Position numbers and translations under genes: made by a program. Positions 11,952 to 24,006 of a stretch of DNA of 64,000 nt are shown piece by piece. How positions within the stretch are numbered: the stretch's first letter is position 1; every line of letters begins with the position of its first letter. The DNA is from Cinnamomum chago. Its lineage: Eukaryota > Streptophyta > Magnoliopsida > Laurales > Lauraceae. Below the pieces are notes generated by a model. That model was not told where the DNA came from, made no database searches, and saw only the letters and a program-made list of their open reading frames with translations. The stretch lies in assembly GCA_038049695.1 (NCBI GenBank), contig CP142452.1:53030501-53094500 (forward strand). The letters are read 5' to 3'.

Positions 11952-13839
11952 ATAAAAAGAGCTAAGAAGCTCCTCCAAATCACCATTTAACACTTCCCAA
12001 AAACTTCTACAAGCATTCATCAAATCACCTCCTTCTACACCCCATTCAGTCATAAGAGAGAGAAATCCACCAATCACAAGCATTCATTGAGTTATAACAA
12101 GCATTAAATAAAAGGTCAAAACTAATGTTTCCAAGACATTAAATAAGCTAGCAAGATGCATTCATGGGCATTTATTTCAAATCAATGAAAGTTAAGAACA
12201 AATAGTGAAATCATATGTATTTTTCATGAAAACCATTTAACACTCTAAATATCTATTCATCCACTTGCCTTAGGTCCAAGCTTAGTCGAAAACAAGCTCT
12301 AATCACTTCCAAGTCAAGATTCCAAGCTACACACAAAAACGCCCAAAAACAAACCCTAAAATGGGTCAAAACAAGAATGGAGAAAAGGAAGTTTCCATAA
12401 TGAAAAAGAATACTCCCAAGGGCTAGGAAAACACAATGTCAAAGGAGAAGGAGGGATTGCTTACTTGTAGGTTCTCCAAAAAGGCAAGACTAGCTCAGTG
12501 AGGATCTTGGGATGGAAGGTTTTCTCCACAAATGGTATCAAAAGAGAACTTTAGAGGAGAGGAAGGGAATGGTGATCTCCACTTAAGTATTGGTGCAAGA
12601 TTGATAGAGGCATTGGAGATGGAAGAGCAAGAAGAAGGAGAAGAGAAAGAAAATCCTAGGTTGACTGCACTTGTGCTGGAAAATGAGAAGGGGAAGAAGG
12701 GAATGGGTTCCCTCTTTTATAGCAAATGGAGGTGGGTCCCACAACTTACATGATTTGTCGGGCTAGAAACATGTTTCTCGGTATCTCGGATGAATTCGAC
12801 GAAGAAGGAAGAAATGATCATCGAAATTTCTAGTTTCCAAAGAGTATATATTTTGCAGGTTTTGAGAACATTGAAAATAGTGTCCAGATTTCATGTAAAA
12901 AGATTGTTTTGCCCCCAACATTGGAAAGTAGGGTTTTGGGGTTTCGAACGGGGACGAAGTAAATACGAAAGTTGTAGAGATTAATGAGATAAGTAAAATG
13001 GGTTGAAAACACTAATCATAAGAATCTCGAGTAATCCCCCAAACACATGCAAAGTCACTAAAAGAACCCCCAAAGGGTCCCACTAATCACAAAGGCACTC
13101 AAAACTCCTCAAACCATTATAAAAGATATTCTAATCCCAACTTAACCAAAATCCACTAATCACACTTAGAACTAAAACACAACTTAATTAACACTAATCG
13201 AGGTCACCCGGGTCAGGGTCTTACACTCTTTGAGCTCACCTTGTTTATTTGGAGAACCTACAAGTAAGCAACCTTCCCCATCTCTTAGATTTGTGTTTCT
13301 TTGACCTTGAAGGGGTTCCATTTTCATTATTGTAAGGTTTCCTTTTCTATTTCTTGTTTTGACCTATTTAGGGTTTGTTTTTGGGGATTTTGGTTCATAG
13401 CTTGGAGGAGTGTTAGAGCTTGTTTTTTATTAGCTTGGACCCAAGGCAAGTGGATGATTTGATTTTTATGAGATTGCAATGGTTTTATAAGAAATGTGGT
13501 TGATTTTATTGTTTTCTCATACATGCTTATTTATTGCATTGACTTGAAATAAATGTTCATGAAAGAGTCTTGATAGTGCATTTATTGTCATGGAAATGTT
13601 TTAATTCATTGCATTCAATTTTCTCTTGTTTTATCTCAAATGTACCCTTATGTGTAGTGGTTTACTTCCCTTCTTTCTTTGTATTTGGATGTGATATTGT
13701 TGGAGGAAGATGGAATGGATGATGTAGGAGATTTGATGTCAATTTGGATGGAGTTTTGGAACTCCTCACTTGATGTTTAAAGGAGGTTGTAGAAGGAAGG
13801 GAAAGAGAGGAGAAGAACTGTCCCAAAACCAATTTCTGG

Positions 13840-14130
13840 ACAGCTCGTTTGAGCGAACTTGATAGATCACTCGAGCGAAGTGTCCAAAAAAGGGTTTGTG
13901 CCATTCCAGTGGGCAGTTCGCTCGAGAGGACCCCTTTGTCGCTCGAGCGAACCCTCCCAAAACTCGTTCTAGAGAGTGGTTAGTTCGAGCGAACCGAACT
14001 TTCGCTCGAGCCAACTTGATAATGGATGAGTTCGCTCGAGCGACCTCAACTTCGCTCGAGCGAACCCACCTAGACAACCATTCCAGAGAGCTCACCGCTC
14101 GAGCGAACCTCAAGTTCGCTTGAGCGTTGG
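13840..14130. repeat. Array of CTCGAG-centred palindromes in family A LTR
   Basis: About ten imperfect copies of TTCGCTCGAGCGAA, a perfect 14-base palindrome in its ideal form, occur every 25-40 bases. The same cluster is at 34480-34740 in another family A LTR, in the other direction. The spacer sequence between them is not repeated, so the palindrome itself is the conserved unit. The role is unknown. Confidence 0.75.
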
Positions 14131-15612
14131 GTAATGTTCACCTGGGACTGTTTTGGGAACATAAACTAAATGTTTATATGACTGTGAAAGGTTTGTTGGG
14201 AGCCCTATTGCAATGAGAAGAACTGTTCATATGATTCGACATCCGTTTGAGAAAGAACCCACATCACGAAGATTTCATTTGAAGTTTTGAAAATTTGAAG
14301 TGTATAAGGACCCCGGAATGTCCCCATACTCAAGGAGTACCAAGTCTTTACCGATATAGACATAGGGGATCCCACTTTAAACAAAAACTTGAACCCGAAA
14401 CTTCAATGGTTTACTGTATTTCACTGTTCCCGAGATTTATACTACATGAATTATTATTGCCGAAAGCATTGGAATTGTACTTGTATTAATTGCTAGTCTC
14501 GAAATGCATTGCCCGACATGAAATGATAGTTGTGCCTTTGAGCACCCCCGTCCGGCTTGTTTATGTATTTGCACTTCATGTCTTTTATACATGTTTTGAT
14601 CTTGTCATTTGACCTATGAGTTGGCACCACTAAGTTTGGATAACCCTATTGGTCTGATCCACCGACTTGGAGATCCCCCTCTTGTCCCGCCAGCTGGAGT
14701 TTGGATCCCGCTACCCGGTTATTACCGTGGGCTTGTCCCAATACCCCGGGTTGCTACCGTGGTTCTCGATGCCCGGCTCACTACCGTGGTCATGTCCCGT
14801 ATATTATATGTATATGTATATATATTTCGTTGTTTCTCCTCACCTTGTGTGACTGAGATCAACGCCTTGATATTGCTCTGTCACTTCGGTGATAGAGGAC
14901 TTAGCTTCGTGTGGTTGCCATCTTGCTTGTTTCTCATTTCCTTGGTTACCTTTACATGTTTTTACAATGCATACTTATATTTGAATAAATGATTTATCTC
15001 TTTTATGGAAATTGTTATTTAAACAGGTTTCAAATGCTTTCGAAAGTAAATTCATTTATTGTTATATTGTTATGTCTTTTCACCCGTTTGCCAAACCGTC
15101 GTGTTTAACCCACTCTTTGGTACTCAGGTCCGGACATTGTCTATCCTGAGGCGGAGCTTGAGGACGCGATCGGTGAACCACAATGCCTAGTTGAGTGGCA
15201 TGCTGATGATGTCGTTTAGACATTTGATTGCTTTGAGAGACGTAACATTTTGGGAACTTTTAACCATTCTTTTGGGGATTGGTATTTTGTTTATATTGGC
15301 CTTTGTTGGCCTCTATTTTTTTTATTTTTAGAATGTAACTAAATGATCTTTTGTATAAACTTTAACTTTTCTTTTAGGAAAGCACTAATGATCATTGCTC
15401 ATTCTGATACTTGTTGTATATATATGATTTTATCTTGTGACTAGAATTGAATCATCAATTTGATTTGCTACACGCTTCTGCACTTAATAGAAATTTTTAT
15501 GTTGTTGTGATATCCTCACCGTGGACACCTGTGGGAAATTAAATAAACTTTTACACACATCTTCGGTCCTGATCCCGGATTGGTCCCGCTGGCCCGGTCT
15601 GGGGTCGCGACA

Positions 15613-18600
15613 TGGACGCCATACGAGATGCCAGGCATCGACCCCGAGATCATGTGCCACAAGCTAAACGTGGACCCTAAGCACAAACCTGTAGTGGAAA
15701 AGCTTGCAGAACGAGGGTCCCACAAACAGAGGCAATGATTGAGCAAGTCGAAAAGCTCCTGGAGGCCAAGGCTATCCGAGATGTACATCATCCAGAATGG
15801 CTGGCCAACACAGTGGTGGTCAAGAAGAACGAAAATGGAGGGTCTGCGTGGACTTCATCGACCTTAATAAAGCATGTCCTAAGGACAGTTTCCCGCTCCC
15901 GAAGATCGAGCAGATGATCGACGCCACTACTGGACATGATAGGATGAGTTTCCTTGATGCCTACCGAGGTTACCATCAAATTCTGATGCACGAGCCTGAC
16001 GAAGAAAAGACCACATTTATAACACCTAGAGGCATCTACTGTTACAAAGTGATGCCCTTTGGGTTAAAAAATGTCGGGCAACTTACCAGAGGTTGGTAAC
16101 AAAGATGTTTCAAGCCCAGCTCGGAAAAACAATGGAGGTCTACATTGACAACATGGTTGTCAAGTCTAAAAGGTCACAAGACCACTTGACAGACCTGAGT
16201 CAAATATTCCCCATCCTTAAAGAGTTCCAGCTCAAGTTGAACGCTTCCAAGTGTGCATTCGGTGTGGGCTCCGTGAAATTCCAGGGAAGCCTGGTCACCC
16301 GAAGAGGAATCGAAGCCAACTCGGAGCAGATCTCGGTAATCCGAGCAATCTAGAGTCCGACCTCGGTGAAACAAGTCCAAAGGCTCACAGGAATTGCAGC
16401 TGCGTTGAACCGCTTCATAAGTCGAGCTTCGAACAAGTGCCGCCCTTTCTTCCAGCTTCTGAAGAAAAGCCCCAAGTTCCAGTGGACTCCGGATTGTTAT
16501 AGAGCTCTGCAGGAACTCAAAGCCTACTTATCTTCACCACCCCTGTTGTTTACACCGAAACAAGGCGAGGTACTCTTTCTCTACCTGGCCATCTCGGATC
16601 GTGTAGTGAGCTTAATACTAGTCAAAGAAAAAGGCAAGCACCAGAATCCTATATACTATACGAGCAAGATCCTACTTGACGCCGAGACCAGGTATCTTCC
16701 AGTTGAGAAACTTGCATTGGCACTCGTCAGTGCCTCTCGCAAACTCTCTCATTACTTCCAGACGTAAACAATAGTGGTTGTTACAAAACATCCACTTAAG
16801 TCCCTTTTCAGAAAGAAGGACTTCTCTGGAAGGATTTCAAGATGGGCCATCGAACTGGGCCAGTACGATATCCAATATCAACCCAGAACGACGACCAAAG
16901 CCCAAATTTTGGTAGATTTCATTGTAGAATTCACCTCTCCTAGTTCGGCACCGATACCGCTTGATACCGAACTGGGGGCCAATAAGGATGATGAGGTTAT
17001 CGAAATAGAGCAACATCAATCTTGGAAGCAGTTCCTTGATTTAGCATGGAAAGTCTTCGTCGACGGATCCTCAACCTCCAAGAGGGCTGGCACCGGCATT
17101 GTGCTACAATCTCCAGAAGGCCTTGTCATCGAACAAGCCTTGACACTCGATATCAAAAGCCGAGTATGAAGCATTGATCGCAAGGCTCAGCAGTGCTAAA
17201 ATCCTGAGGGCACGGCAACTGGTGGTCTTCAGCGACTCTCAGCTGGTGACAAACCAACTGAGGGGAGACTACCAAGCCCGAGATGAAAGGATGACAGCCT
17301 ACTTAGCACACGCAAAGCAGCTTCTTTCTCAATTCCATAAATCCGAAGTCAAATAGATCGGCAGGGAATCTAACTCCCATGCTGATGCTTTTGCCAACCT
17401 AGCCTCTATTGTCGAGGCCGGGAAGAAAAGAACCGTTGAGGTGGAAACAGTAGAAAAACCAAGTATAGAGCTTTAACTACCTCGGCAAGTTCTATGCATC
17501 GATCTCGGCCCAAGCTGGATGGACCAAGTCATAGCATACCTAAAAGATGACCAGCTCCCTGAAGATAGAAATGAAGCTCACAAGATCAGGCTGAAAGTAG
17601 CTCAGCTTTGGTTATCTCCGGATGGCAAACTTTATAGAAAATCTTTTACCGGACCTTACCTCCAGTGCGTTCACCCCATCAAAGTCGAAGATTTCCTTTA
17701 CGAAATCCATGAACGAATCTGCGGAAGCCACATTGGAGGTCGGTCATTAGCCTACCGAGCTATCAGCCAAGATTACTGGTGGCCATACATGCAGAAAGAT
17801 GCTCAGCTCTATGCCAGGAAGTGCGAAAAATCTCAAAAGTTCTCACATTCTCTCCACCAACCAGCAGAAGACCTGAGCCCACTCTCCAGCCCATGGCCTT
17901 TCGCTCAATGGGGCCTCGACATCGTCAGACCACTCCACTGAGCTCCAGGGAATAAAAGGTGGCTAATAGTGGCTACTGATTATTTCACCAAATGGATAAA
18001 AGCAGAAGGACTATCTTCCATCACTGAGCACGATACAAGAAACTTCGTATGGAGGAATATCATCACAAGATTTGGAGTACCTCGCGCCCTAGTCTCAGAC
18101 AACGGAACGCAGTTCGACTCCAATTTCTTCAAGAACTTTTGTCAAGAGCTCGGCATAAGGAACTACTACTCGACTCCTGCTTATCCACAAAGCAACGGTC
18201 AGGCGGAAATCTCGAACAAAGTGGTGCTCGATGGACTCAAAGACTCGACCGGGCCAAGGGGAGATGGGTATAAGAACTTCCCAGCATCCTTTGGGCGTAC
18301 AAAACTTCTCCAAGGCGCTAAACTTTGGCAACGCCTTTCTCCCTCGCCTATGGAATGGAACCTGTGATCCCCTTTGAGGTCGGCCTTCCAACTCTGAGGT
18401 CAGAACTTTTCGACCAGGGTCAGAATGAAGTGAATCTAACCCGAGAGCTTGACCTAGCTGAGGAAAGAAGGGATGCAACAGTTGTCCGCCTGGCTTCCTA
18501 TCAGCAATAGTTAGCCAGAGGATACAATCAAAGAGTAAAAGAAAAGAAGTTTTCAGTTGGAAAACTGGTCCTGAAGAAGACGCTTCCAGCAGACAAAAAC

Positions 18601-18740
18601 CCCAATGAAGGAAAGCTGGCACCGAACTGGCATGGACCATTCAGAGTGATCTCGGCAGCCGGGAAATCATCTTACAGACATTAAAGCATAGATGGTAAAG
18701 AGTTACCACGACCATGGAATGCCACGCATCTTAAGAAATA
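15613..18740 (+). pseudogene. pol of Tat gypsy: RT, RNase H, second RNase H, integrase (fossil)
   Basis: Starting at the right edge of the nested LTR, domains follow in standard Ty3 order. Reverse transcriptase (15735-16350) shows CVDFIDLNKACPKDSFPLP, YRGYHQILM and VMPFGLKN. The RT-linked RNase H/connection follows (16366-17170, KSLFRKKDFSGRISRWAIEL). A second RNase H (17040-17350, FVDGSSTSKRAGTGIVL) is typical of Tat elements. Integrase has its zinc-binding region near 17700-17840 (HERICGSHIGG, then CEKSQKFS) and core at 17960-18360 (ATDYFTKWIKAEGL, VSDNGTQFDSNFF), ending with a C-terminal part near 18540-18740. The frame is interrupted several times; it is a fossil. Confidence 0.88.
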
Positions 18741-18814
18741 CTATTTCTAAATTGTACTCAATTTCTGGAATCAGTAAAAGTGAATTCTTGTGGTAGGATA
18801 TACTTTATTGCTTT

Positions 18815-19440
18815 CAATCAGCACCTTGTTGCGGAACTCGGTGGCCACAGCTCCATTATGGAACCAGCTATCCAAATCGCCAAGTTACAGAACTCAGCGT
18901 ATATTTCAGCTTGGTTATGGAAGCAGCACTACAAATCGCCAAGTTACGGAACTTGGCGTATGCTCTAGCTTGGTTATGGGACTAGCTATATAGAGCACCT
19001 TGCTGTAGAACTTGGTGGCTCCGGTTCGGTTATGGAACCAACCATATAAAATGCCAAGTTATGGAACTCGGTACCAAGTCCAGCTCGGTTGCAGAAGTAG
19101 CTATATAGAGCACCTTGTTGTAGAGATCGGTGGCTCCGGTTCGGTTATGGAACCAACCATACAAAACGCCAAGTTATAGAACTCGGCACCAGTCCCAGCT
19201 CAGTGACTTCGACTCAGTTATGGAACCAGCCATGCAAAATGCTGAGTTACGGAACTCAGCGATGATCCTAATTCCGTTATGGAACCAACTATACTAGAAT
19301 TCTGGTTATTAAACCGATTTCAATTTAGTTAACCTGCTTCTGGTTATGGAACCAAGATTATTTGACCAACGATTACTTAGTAGTTCCGGTTATTGAACCG
19401 AGCTTAGTTATTATGTTCTAGTTATTACACCGAACTCATA
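18815..19440 (+). repeat. Tandem repeat array of gypsy 3' region, copy 2
   Basis: Head-to-tail ~57-60-base units with CAAGTTACGGAACTCGG and CGGTTATGGAACCA, in a higher-order pattern near 120 bases with CACCTTGTTG phrases. It begins about 75 bases after the integrase remnant and fades into GGTTATTGAACCGAGCTTAG, just as in copy 1. Confidence 0.8.
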
Positions 19441-19542
19441 TACTTGAGGGCAAGATGTGAAAGGAAGATGATTGTATTCACTATTGTAAAGGTTACAATT
19501 TACATTACATCAAAAAGTACGAAAAGAAATACGTCATAACGT

Positions 19543-21530
19543 TCAAGGGACAGCCTCAACATCCCCATACTCAGTTTCGGGCTCAGCGTTCCCTTTCTCG
19601 GCTTCGGACGCAGTCGACTTAGGAGGAATTTCGGTCGACTCGGGAGGAACTTCAGAAGAAGGAGCTCGACTCGGTTCTGGCTTTGGGGATTGGAACTTGG
19701 GTGGATTCTTGAATAATGGATGATCTTCAGAGACTCCAGTCTCTTTCAGAGTACCTCTCCACCCTAGCTCCCAAATCGTCTGGCTCAGATTCACAACTTG
19801 AGCCTCATATAAATGTGATGCCGCTTCCGCCCCCTCTTCATAAGCAGAGTCAACCTCGGTCTTCAGTTTGGCCTCGGCATCCTCCTTCTACTTCTTAAGC
19901 TCGGCGGGAAGATGTTTCTGCTTCGCAGCCTCAGCCTTCGCCGTCTCCAGCTCAGTTATGATGACCCGGACCGTCGCCTCCCACTCCTCCTCCCTCCGTT
20001 TAATTTCCTCCAAAGCTGCTTGAAGAGCCCGCTTCTCCTCCTCCATCCTCTCAATCCGAGTCCCGGCCTGCCGAGACCTTTCCAGCTGGAATTGGGTTTT
20101 TGCAGCACCTGAAAAGAAGACAGATTGTCAAGACACGACGACCAAGATGAAGTGGAAAAACTCATGGAAAATTGAGCCTTACCGAGAGAGTTGACTGCAT
20201 ATTCCATGCCGCCAGTTGAACATCTTCGGCCTCCCTATGCCTCGCCTTATCCTTTGGCAAGGCGCAGGCATGGGCCAGAGCCGCAATCATGTTGGGATTC
20301 CCTCACATCCGGTCATCCACCGTCAACGGCCTCCCGGGCTCGATCATAAAGTTTGGTCTCCAAACTGCTGGCTCGGAAAGTTGGGGTGTCGCGGTGCTGC
20401 TGGGAATGTCTCCAGACGGGTTCTCGACCCTGCCCCTTTTCTCCCGTCGGGTCTCTTCTTCCCGTTGACCCTGCTCCTCCTGTCGGACTTCCGAGGTTGG
20501 GACATGATTGTCAACAACCTTGGTGGATGGGCCCATTTCTGTTGAAGCAGTTCGGCCACCGAAGACGAGGGAACTCAGATCTTTTAGCACCAGAGGGCGT
20601 CTCGGCGCCATGTCCCCTCTTCTCTCTTCTAAGCTCGGGGAGGCGTATGATTCGATAACTCGCTCAAGCTCAGCTTTCCCCGAATTAGAGTGCGGGACTG
20701 AAGCTTCGGCGCCCGATGTCTCTCGGCGGTCAGCGCGGGTCAAGGCTAGTACCGGTTCCGAACTCCCCGACGGCTCGCCCTTTCTCCTTGGTTCCTTGGT
20801 TCGTACCCAAGCAGCACCCAAGCAGCCCGACCTCTGTGGCCTTGATATCGGTAGACGGCGTCGAACCAAGCGTTGATTTTCATCCACCCCGCTCGCTTCG
20901 CTTCTCGTCGCCTTTCACTGACACCTACATAGGAAAACAGAGCATCAGGTCTGCGAAAGCAGCAAAAAGCAGTATAAAAAGCTTAGGAGTTCAGTATTTA
21001 CTTGGAGGATCCCCGAGACGACGAGGGATCTTGTACGCCCTCTCGAAATCGGTTTCGGCCTCTTCTCGTTCCCAGTTGCCCGAGACGAACAACCGATCAT
21101 CTCTGGCATATTTATTTGAATCCTCCAAATCCTTGATGAAAGGCACTCTTTTTGCCTTAACCCGGAGATATTGTGTATGTTCCCCCCCTGGACTTACATA
21201 TGTCGTAGGAGTCTTCGATGTCAAGGACAACGAGACCGATACCTAGAATCTTATTCAGCTCGGCTACACCCATAATAATCTTGAAGTTGTTCGGCATCAA
21301 TTGGCAAGGGCACAGACACCACTTGCTCAAGAAAATCCTATGGAGGGGGTGCACAGGAAACCCGACTCTGTCCTTGACTATCAATACCAGCGGAAATGGC
21401 ATCCAGCCATCCCGGAAAGAGAGGCCATCAAAGGGGTCCTCTGGGTTGTCTAGCCTAATCCTTACGTCGTTTGGAATCTTGTACTTTGCCCTAAACTCCA
21501 TTACAGCCGCTGGAGTTTCTAACTAGTTCC
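19543..21530 (-). pseudogene. Antisense ORF of Tat gypsy, copy 2 (PF04195-like fossil)
   Basis: Reading from 21501 toward 19543 on the minus strand: an N-terminal domain with DGWMPFPLVLIVKDRVGFPV and LMPNNFKIIMGVAELNKILG, matching the plant 'putative gypsy type transposon' family (PF04195, from memory). Next come YKIPRRLG and VRQEEQGQREEETRREKRGR (charged), a central region with EPGRPLTVDDRM, a coiled-coil-rich part, and a Pro/Ser/Glu-rich tail ending GDVEAVP. It is broken in several places. A TATA-like box lies 0.3 kb upstream on the same strand. Such antisense genes are known in a few Tat lineages; function is unknown. Confidence 0.75.
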
Positions 21531-21801
21531 TATAGATCCCCATGTCTAAATATGAGAAGGCTGGAAGAGAAGGGGGCAGAGAATCGAGAAGGCACCAGAA
21601 ACCCTAGACAGGGTACAGAAGGAGAACTTAGAGGGACCTCAGAATAGAAGTAAAAAGGGCAGGCAAAGACTTACAACGGCGAGGAGAGATCCTAAAGATG
21701 TCGGACTCCGGTCAGAAAAAGCTAACGGTAAGAAGCTTTTCCTTTGCGAAATCTTCTGAACAAATGCAAGGCGAAAGTGAAAGAAGAAAAAGGGGGCACC
21801 C

Positions 21802-21812
21802 CTATATATAGG
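21802..21812 (-). promoter_or_regulatory. TATA-like box upstream of antisense ORF
   Basis: CTATATATAGG lies about 300 bases upstream (on the minus strand) of the first methionine of the antisense ORF. On the minus strand it is followed by GGGTGCCCCC and a pyrimidine-rich stretch. The core is palindromic, so direction comes from its position only. It would give the antisense ORF its own promoter, independent of the LTR. Confidence 0.45.
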
Positions 21813-22120
21813 AGATGTGGCGCCCTTTAAAATTTTGAAAAACGCGCGTGCTAAGCGTCGCCTTGGAAGTTGTACGCGTCACTTCAATTTAATTGGGCAA
21901 CCAACCAGATGGCGACACGTGGTGCCGCCAGTTCATCTCCTGCAATGAGTCAAACACCCTATTAATTACCTCGGGCAGATGAGGTGACGGCAGCGTGCTA
22001 TCAATTATCTCAGGCAAAGGAACCAACATCAAGACGGGACGCGAATTAAATTCCCAGGACTCTTCAGTCATATCACTTAGCTCCCGACCTCAAAGAGTTG
22101 GAGAACTCTACGAGGTCAAG

Positions 22121-22510
22121 AGCTAGGGGGAAATTGTGTGGGGCCTTCCCCTAAGAACAAAATTACGCCAATCTCGGTAACATTACCGACTTGGCTTATC
22201 TCGGTTTTGGTGTCCAAGCTCGGCAGGAGTACAAGATACATTCAGCTCGGCAGCAGTGTCAGCTGGCATCCAGATTGAGCTAGCTTCAGTAAATGTACCA
22301 GCTAGTCTCATCTCAATCTCGGCAACAGTGCCAGAATGTGTCCATCTTGGCACCAGCCTCAGCTCGGCACGGCTAACTAGGATGAGTACAAGGTCATAAT
22401 TGTACCCCATAACGCTACGGCTACGTTGCAGAACGTACTGGTAGACAAGATGGGCGTCGGACCATGATAAGGGGCTAGCCTTAAGAAATACCCTAAAAAA
22501 ATACACTAAA
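22121..22510 (+). mobile_element. Polypurine tract and start of Tat gypsy 3' LTR
   Basis: AGCTAGGGGGAAA (22121-22133) looks like a polypurine tract. TGTGTGGGGCC at 22135 then opens LTR-like sequence with repeated CAGCTCGGCA and CTCGGCAACAGTG phrases. Similarity to anything recognisable ends around 22510, and no CA end or target duplication was found. The LTR is incomplete or its end is not recognisable. Confidence 0.55.
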
Positions 22511-22862
22511 AAAGTAAAGTCAACTGTCCACTAATTTTCTCAATAATATTATGAAGTTGTCAAAATTTTGAATACTTTGAAATAATTGGGAAAGAACTAT
22601 CAAACTATTTATTTAGGGATTTTTATGAAAATGTACACTTAAACTCTGATTTAATGGATTTATGACAAAAAATAATAAAATTATGGCAGAGTTGTCTGTA
22701 CATTTTTTAAAAACCAAAGTGACCTCGTTGACTATATTGCCACGCCTGCAATTTATCTTTTCTGTTTTCCACGCCTGTAACTCATCTTCTCTCATAGAAG
22801 TTTCATCCACTTACCCAAATAAATTTAGAATAAGATTAGAGATTTTTGTAATAATTTAGATA
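22511..22862. other. Unassigned AT-rich stretch
   Basis: About 350 AT-rich bases between the gypsy LTR remnant and the family B solo LTR. Short opposing frames (22613-22859) look like chance. It could be the end of the gypsy LTR or older flanking DNA; I see nothing to decide it. Confidence 0.4.
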
Positions 22863-24006
22863 GAGACTGTGACGTTTTGATTATATATTATTTATTTTAT
22901 TATTATTAGATAATTGATTGTATATTTTAATTAAACATGTGATTAGTCTAAGTGGGGACGGCTTTGGTTTGGTGAGTTAAGCTTGTCGGATAAGTATCTT
23001 TAACCATAGTTAACCCGGGCCCAGTTTAGTGGGTATAATTCTTCCCTAACCAAAACTCTAATTCTTCTCTAATCCAAACTCCTATCTATTTAGAACCCAA
23101 ACTCTATTCTTCAATCTAAGTTATATTGCAATTCTTATTCTTATTCTCTATTTATACTCTACCACCACATTATTCTCTATTTATACTCCACCACCACACT
23201 CTTTTATTTTCACACACAACTCTCTCTTCCAACTTTTCTCTGGGATATCACATTGGGCTTTAGGCTTTGGCAATAGGAATTCTAGACCGTCTCCGTCAAT
23301 TGCGGACCTCATGTAAGTACTTAACCATAATTTGTAGATTTAATACTTGTATTTCTTTCTTGATTTGCGTGTTGATACATGTAGAAGCCCATCGAAGCCC
23401 TTGTTATGATGTTTAATGTTTTAATGATAAAGATTGGAGATTGGGACCATCGCATTGATTTTCTTACTTTAGTATCACTATCGACCCTCCAATACACCCA
23501 ACGAGGACCGGACCTGTCACTGGTTCCCGGACGCACAACCATGAGACCATGTTACTATGCATTGGCTGTAGGACCAGGTGGACCCCACTGATGTTTGATC
23601 AGGACCGTAGATCCAGTAGTGGACCCTCAAGCGACCTTAAGGAGGTTGGACCCGTAGGCAGCGGACCCCGTTTGGGCCATCATCTTGTAGCCTGATCAGC
23701 AGAGGACGTGTTTAAGGGGAAAATTAGTTTGGGCATCAGACGGTGATGGGACCCATTGGGTGGTTTGATCATAGATATGGGCCGACCCTTTTGCCGTACA
23801 GCGCTGGGCGACGTTGAGTGTGAAGATGATCTGGGTGTTTGATCACCGGGACCCACGATTTTAGTAACTTAATGTCGCAGGCGAGAGGCCCGGTTTTGTT
23901 CAAGACGTTCTGTTATAGAACGTGCAGGTGAAGATGGGATGAAGTTTGGTAATCTAGGGGTGTATGGAAAGTGTGGACATGTTTTGACCTGGGTACGTTT
24001 TGGGAA

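Larger units (their letters stand above)
7725..13225 (-). mobile_element. Long solo LTR, family A, reverse copy nested in the outer copy
   Basis: Read on the + strand it starts TGTCGCGACCCC and ends GGTCTTACA, the exact reverse arrangement of the outer copy. It is flanked by the perfect 5-bp duplication CTCTT (7720-7724 and 13226-13230). Its arms match reverse complements of 13320-15612 and of 7079-7700. The middle has been replaced by a Copia remnant (8637-11951). An element inserted inside another member of its own family, in the opposite direction, is clear here. Confidence 0.88.
7079..15612 (+). mobile_element. Long solo LTR, family A, outer copy
   Basis: It begins TGTAAGACCCCG and ends GGGTCGCGACA. 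The flanks TGGAT (7074-7078) and TGGAC (15613-15617) match at 4 of 5 positions, and the gypsy pol frame continues across them. Without the nested reverse copy the LTR is about 3.0 kb (7079-7719 plus 13226-15612). It has no long coding frame. A TATA box at 7506-7514 followed by pyrimidine-rich sequence supports the + orientation. LTRs this long fit the Tekay/Del chromovirus lineage, but lineage is inference. Its middle carries an array of CTCGAG-centred palindromes. Confidence 0.8.
6051..22510 (+). mobile_element. Tat-type Ty3/gypsy element, copy 2, with nested insertions
   Basis: Parts in order: gag C-terminus and protease (6051-7078), reverse transcriptase, RNase H, a second RNase H and integrase (15613-18740), tandem array (18815-19440), antisense ORF (21530 back to 19543), polypurine tract (22121-22133), and the start of a 3' LTR (22135 on). 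The 8.5 kb between 7079 and 15612 is a nest of younger elements. Dual RNase H, the 3' tandem array and the antisense ORF together point to the Tat lineage. No 5' LTR is in the window. It is broken, with several breaks in pol besides the insertions. Confidence 0.85.

Noticed and set aside
13840-14130. Regularly spaced repeats that could suggest a CRISPR array
   Set aside because: The repeated unit is a 14-base palindrome in a plant LTR, with irregular spacing; no cas genes and the wrong kind of organism.
14609-14992. 127-codon frame in family A LTR (and its counterparts at 33736-33991 and 61761-62226)
   Set aside because: Partly open in several copies, but frames differ between copies and the peptide is proline-rich without a family match; more likely noncoding LTR.
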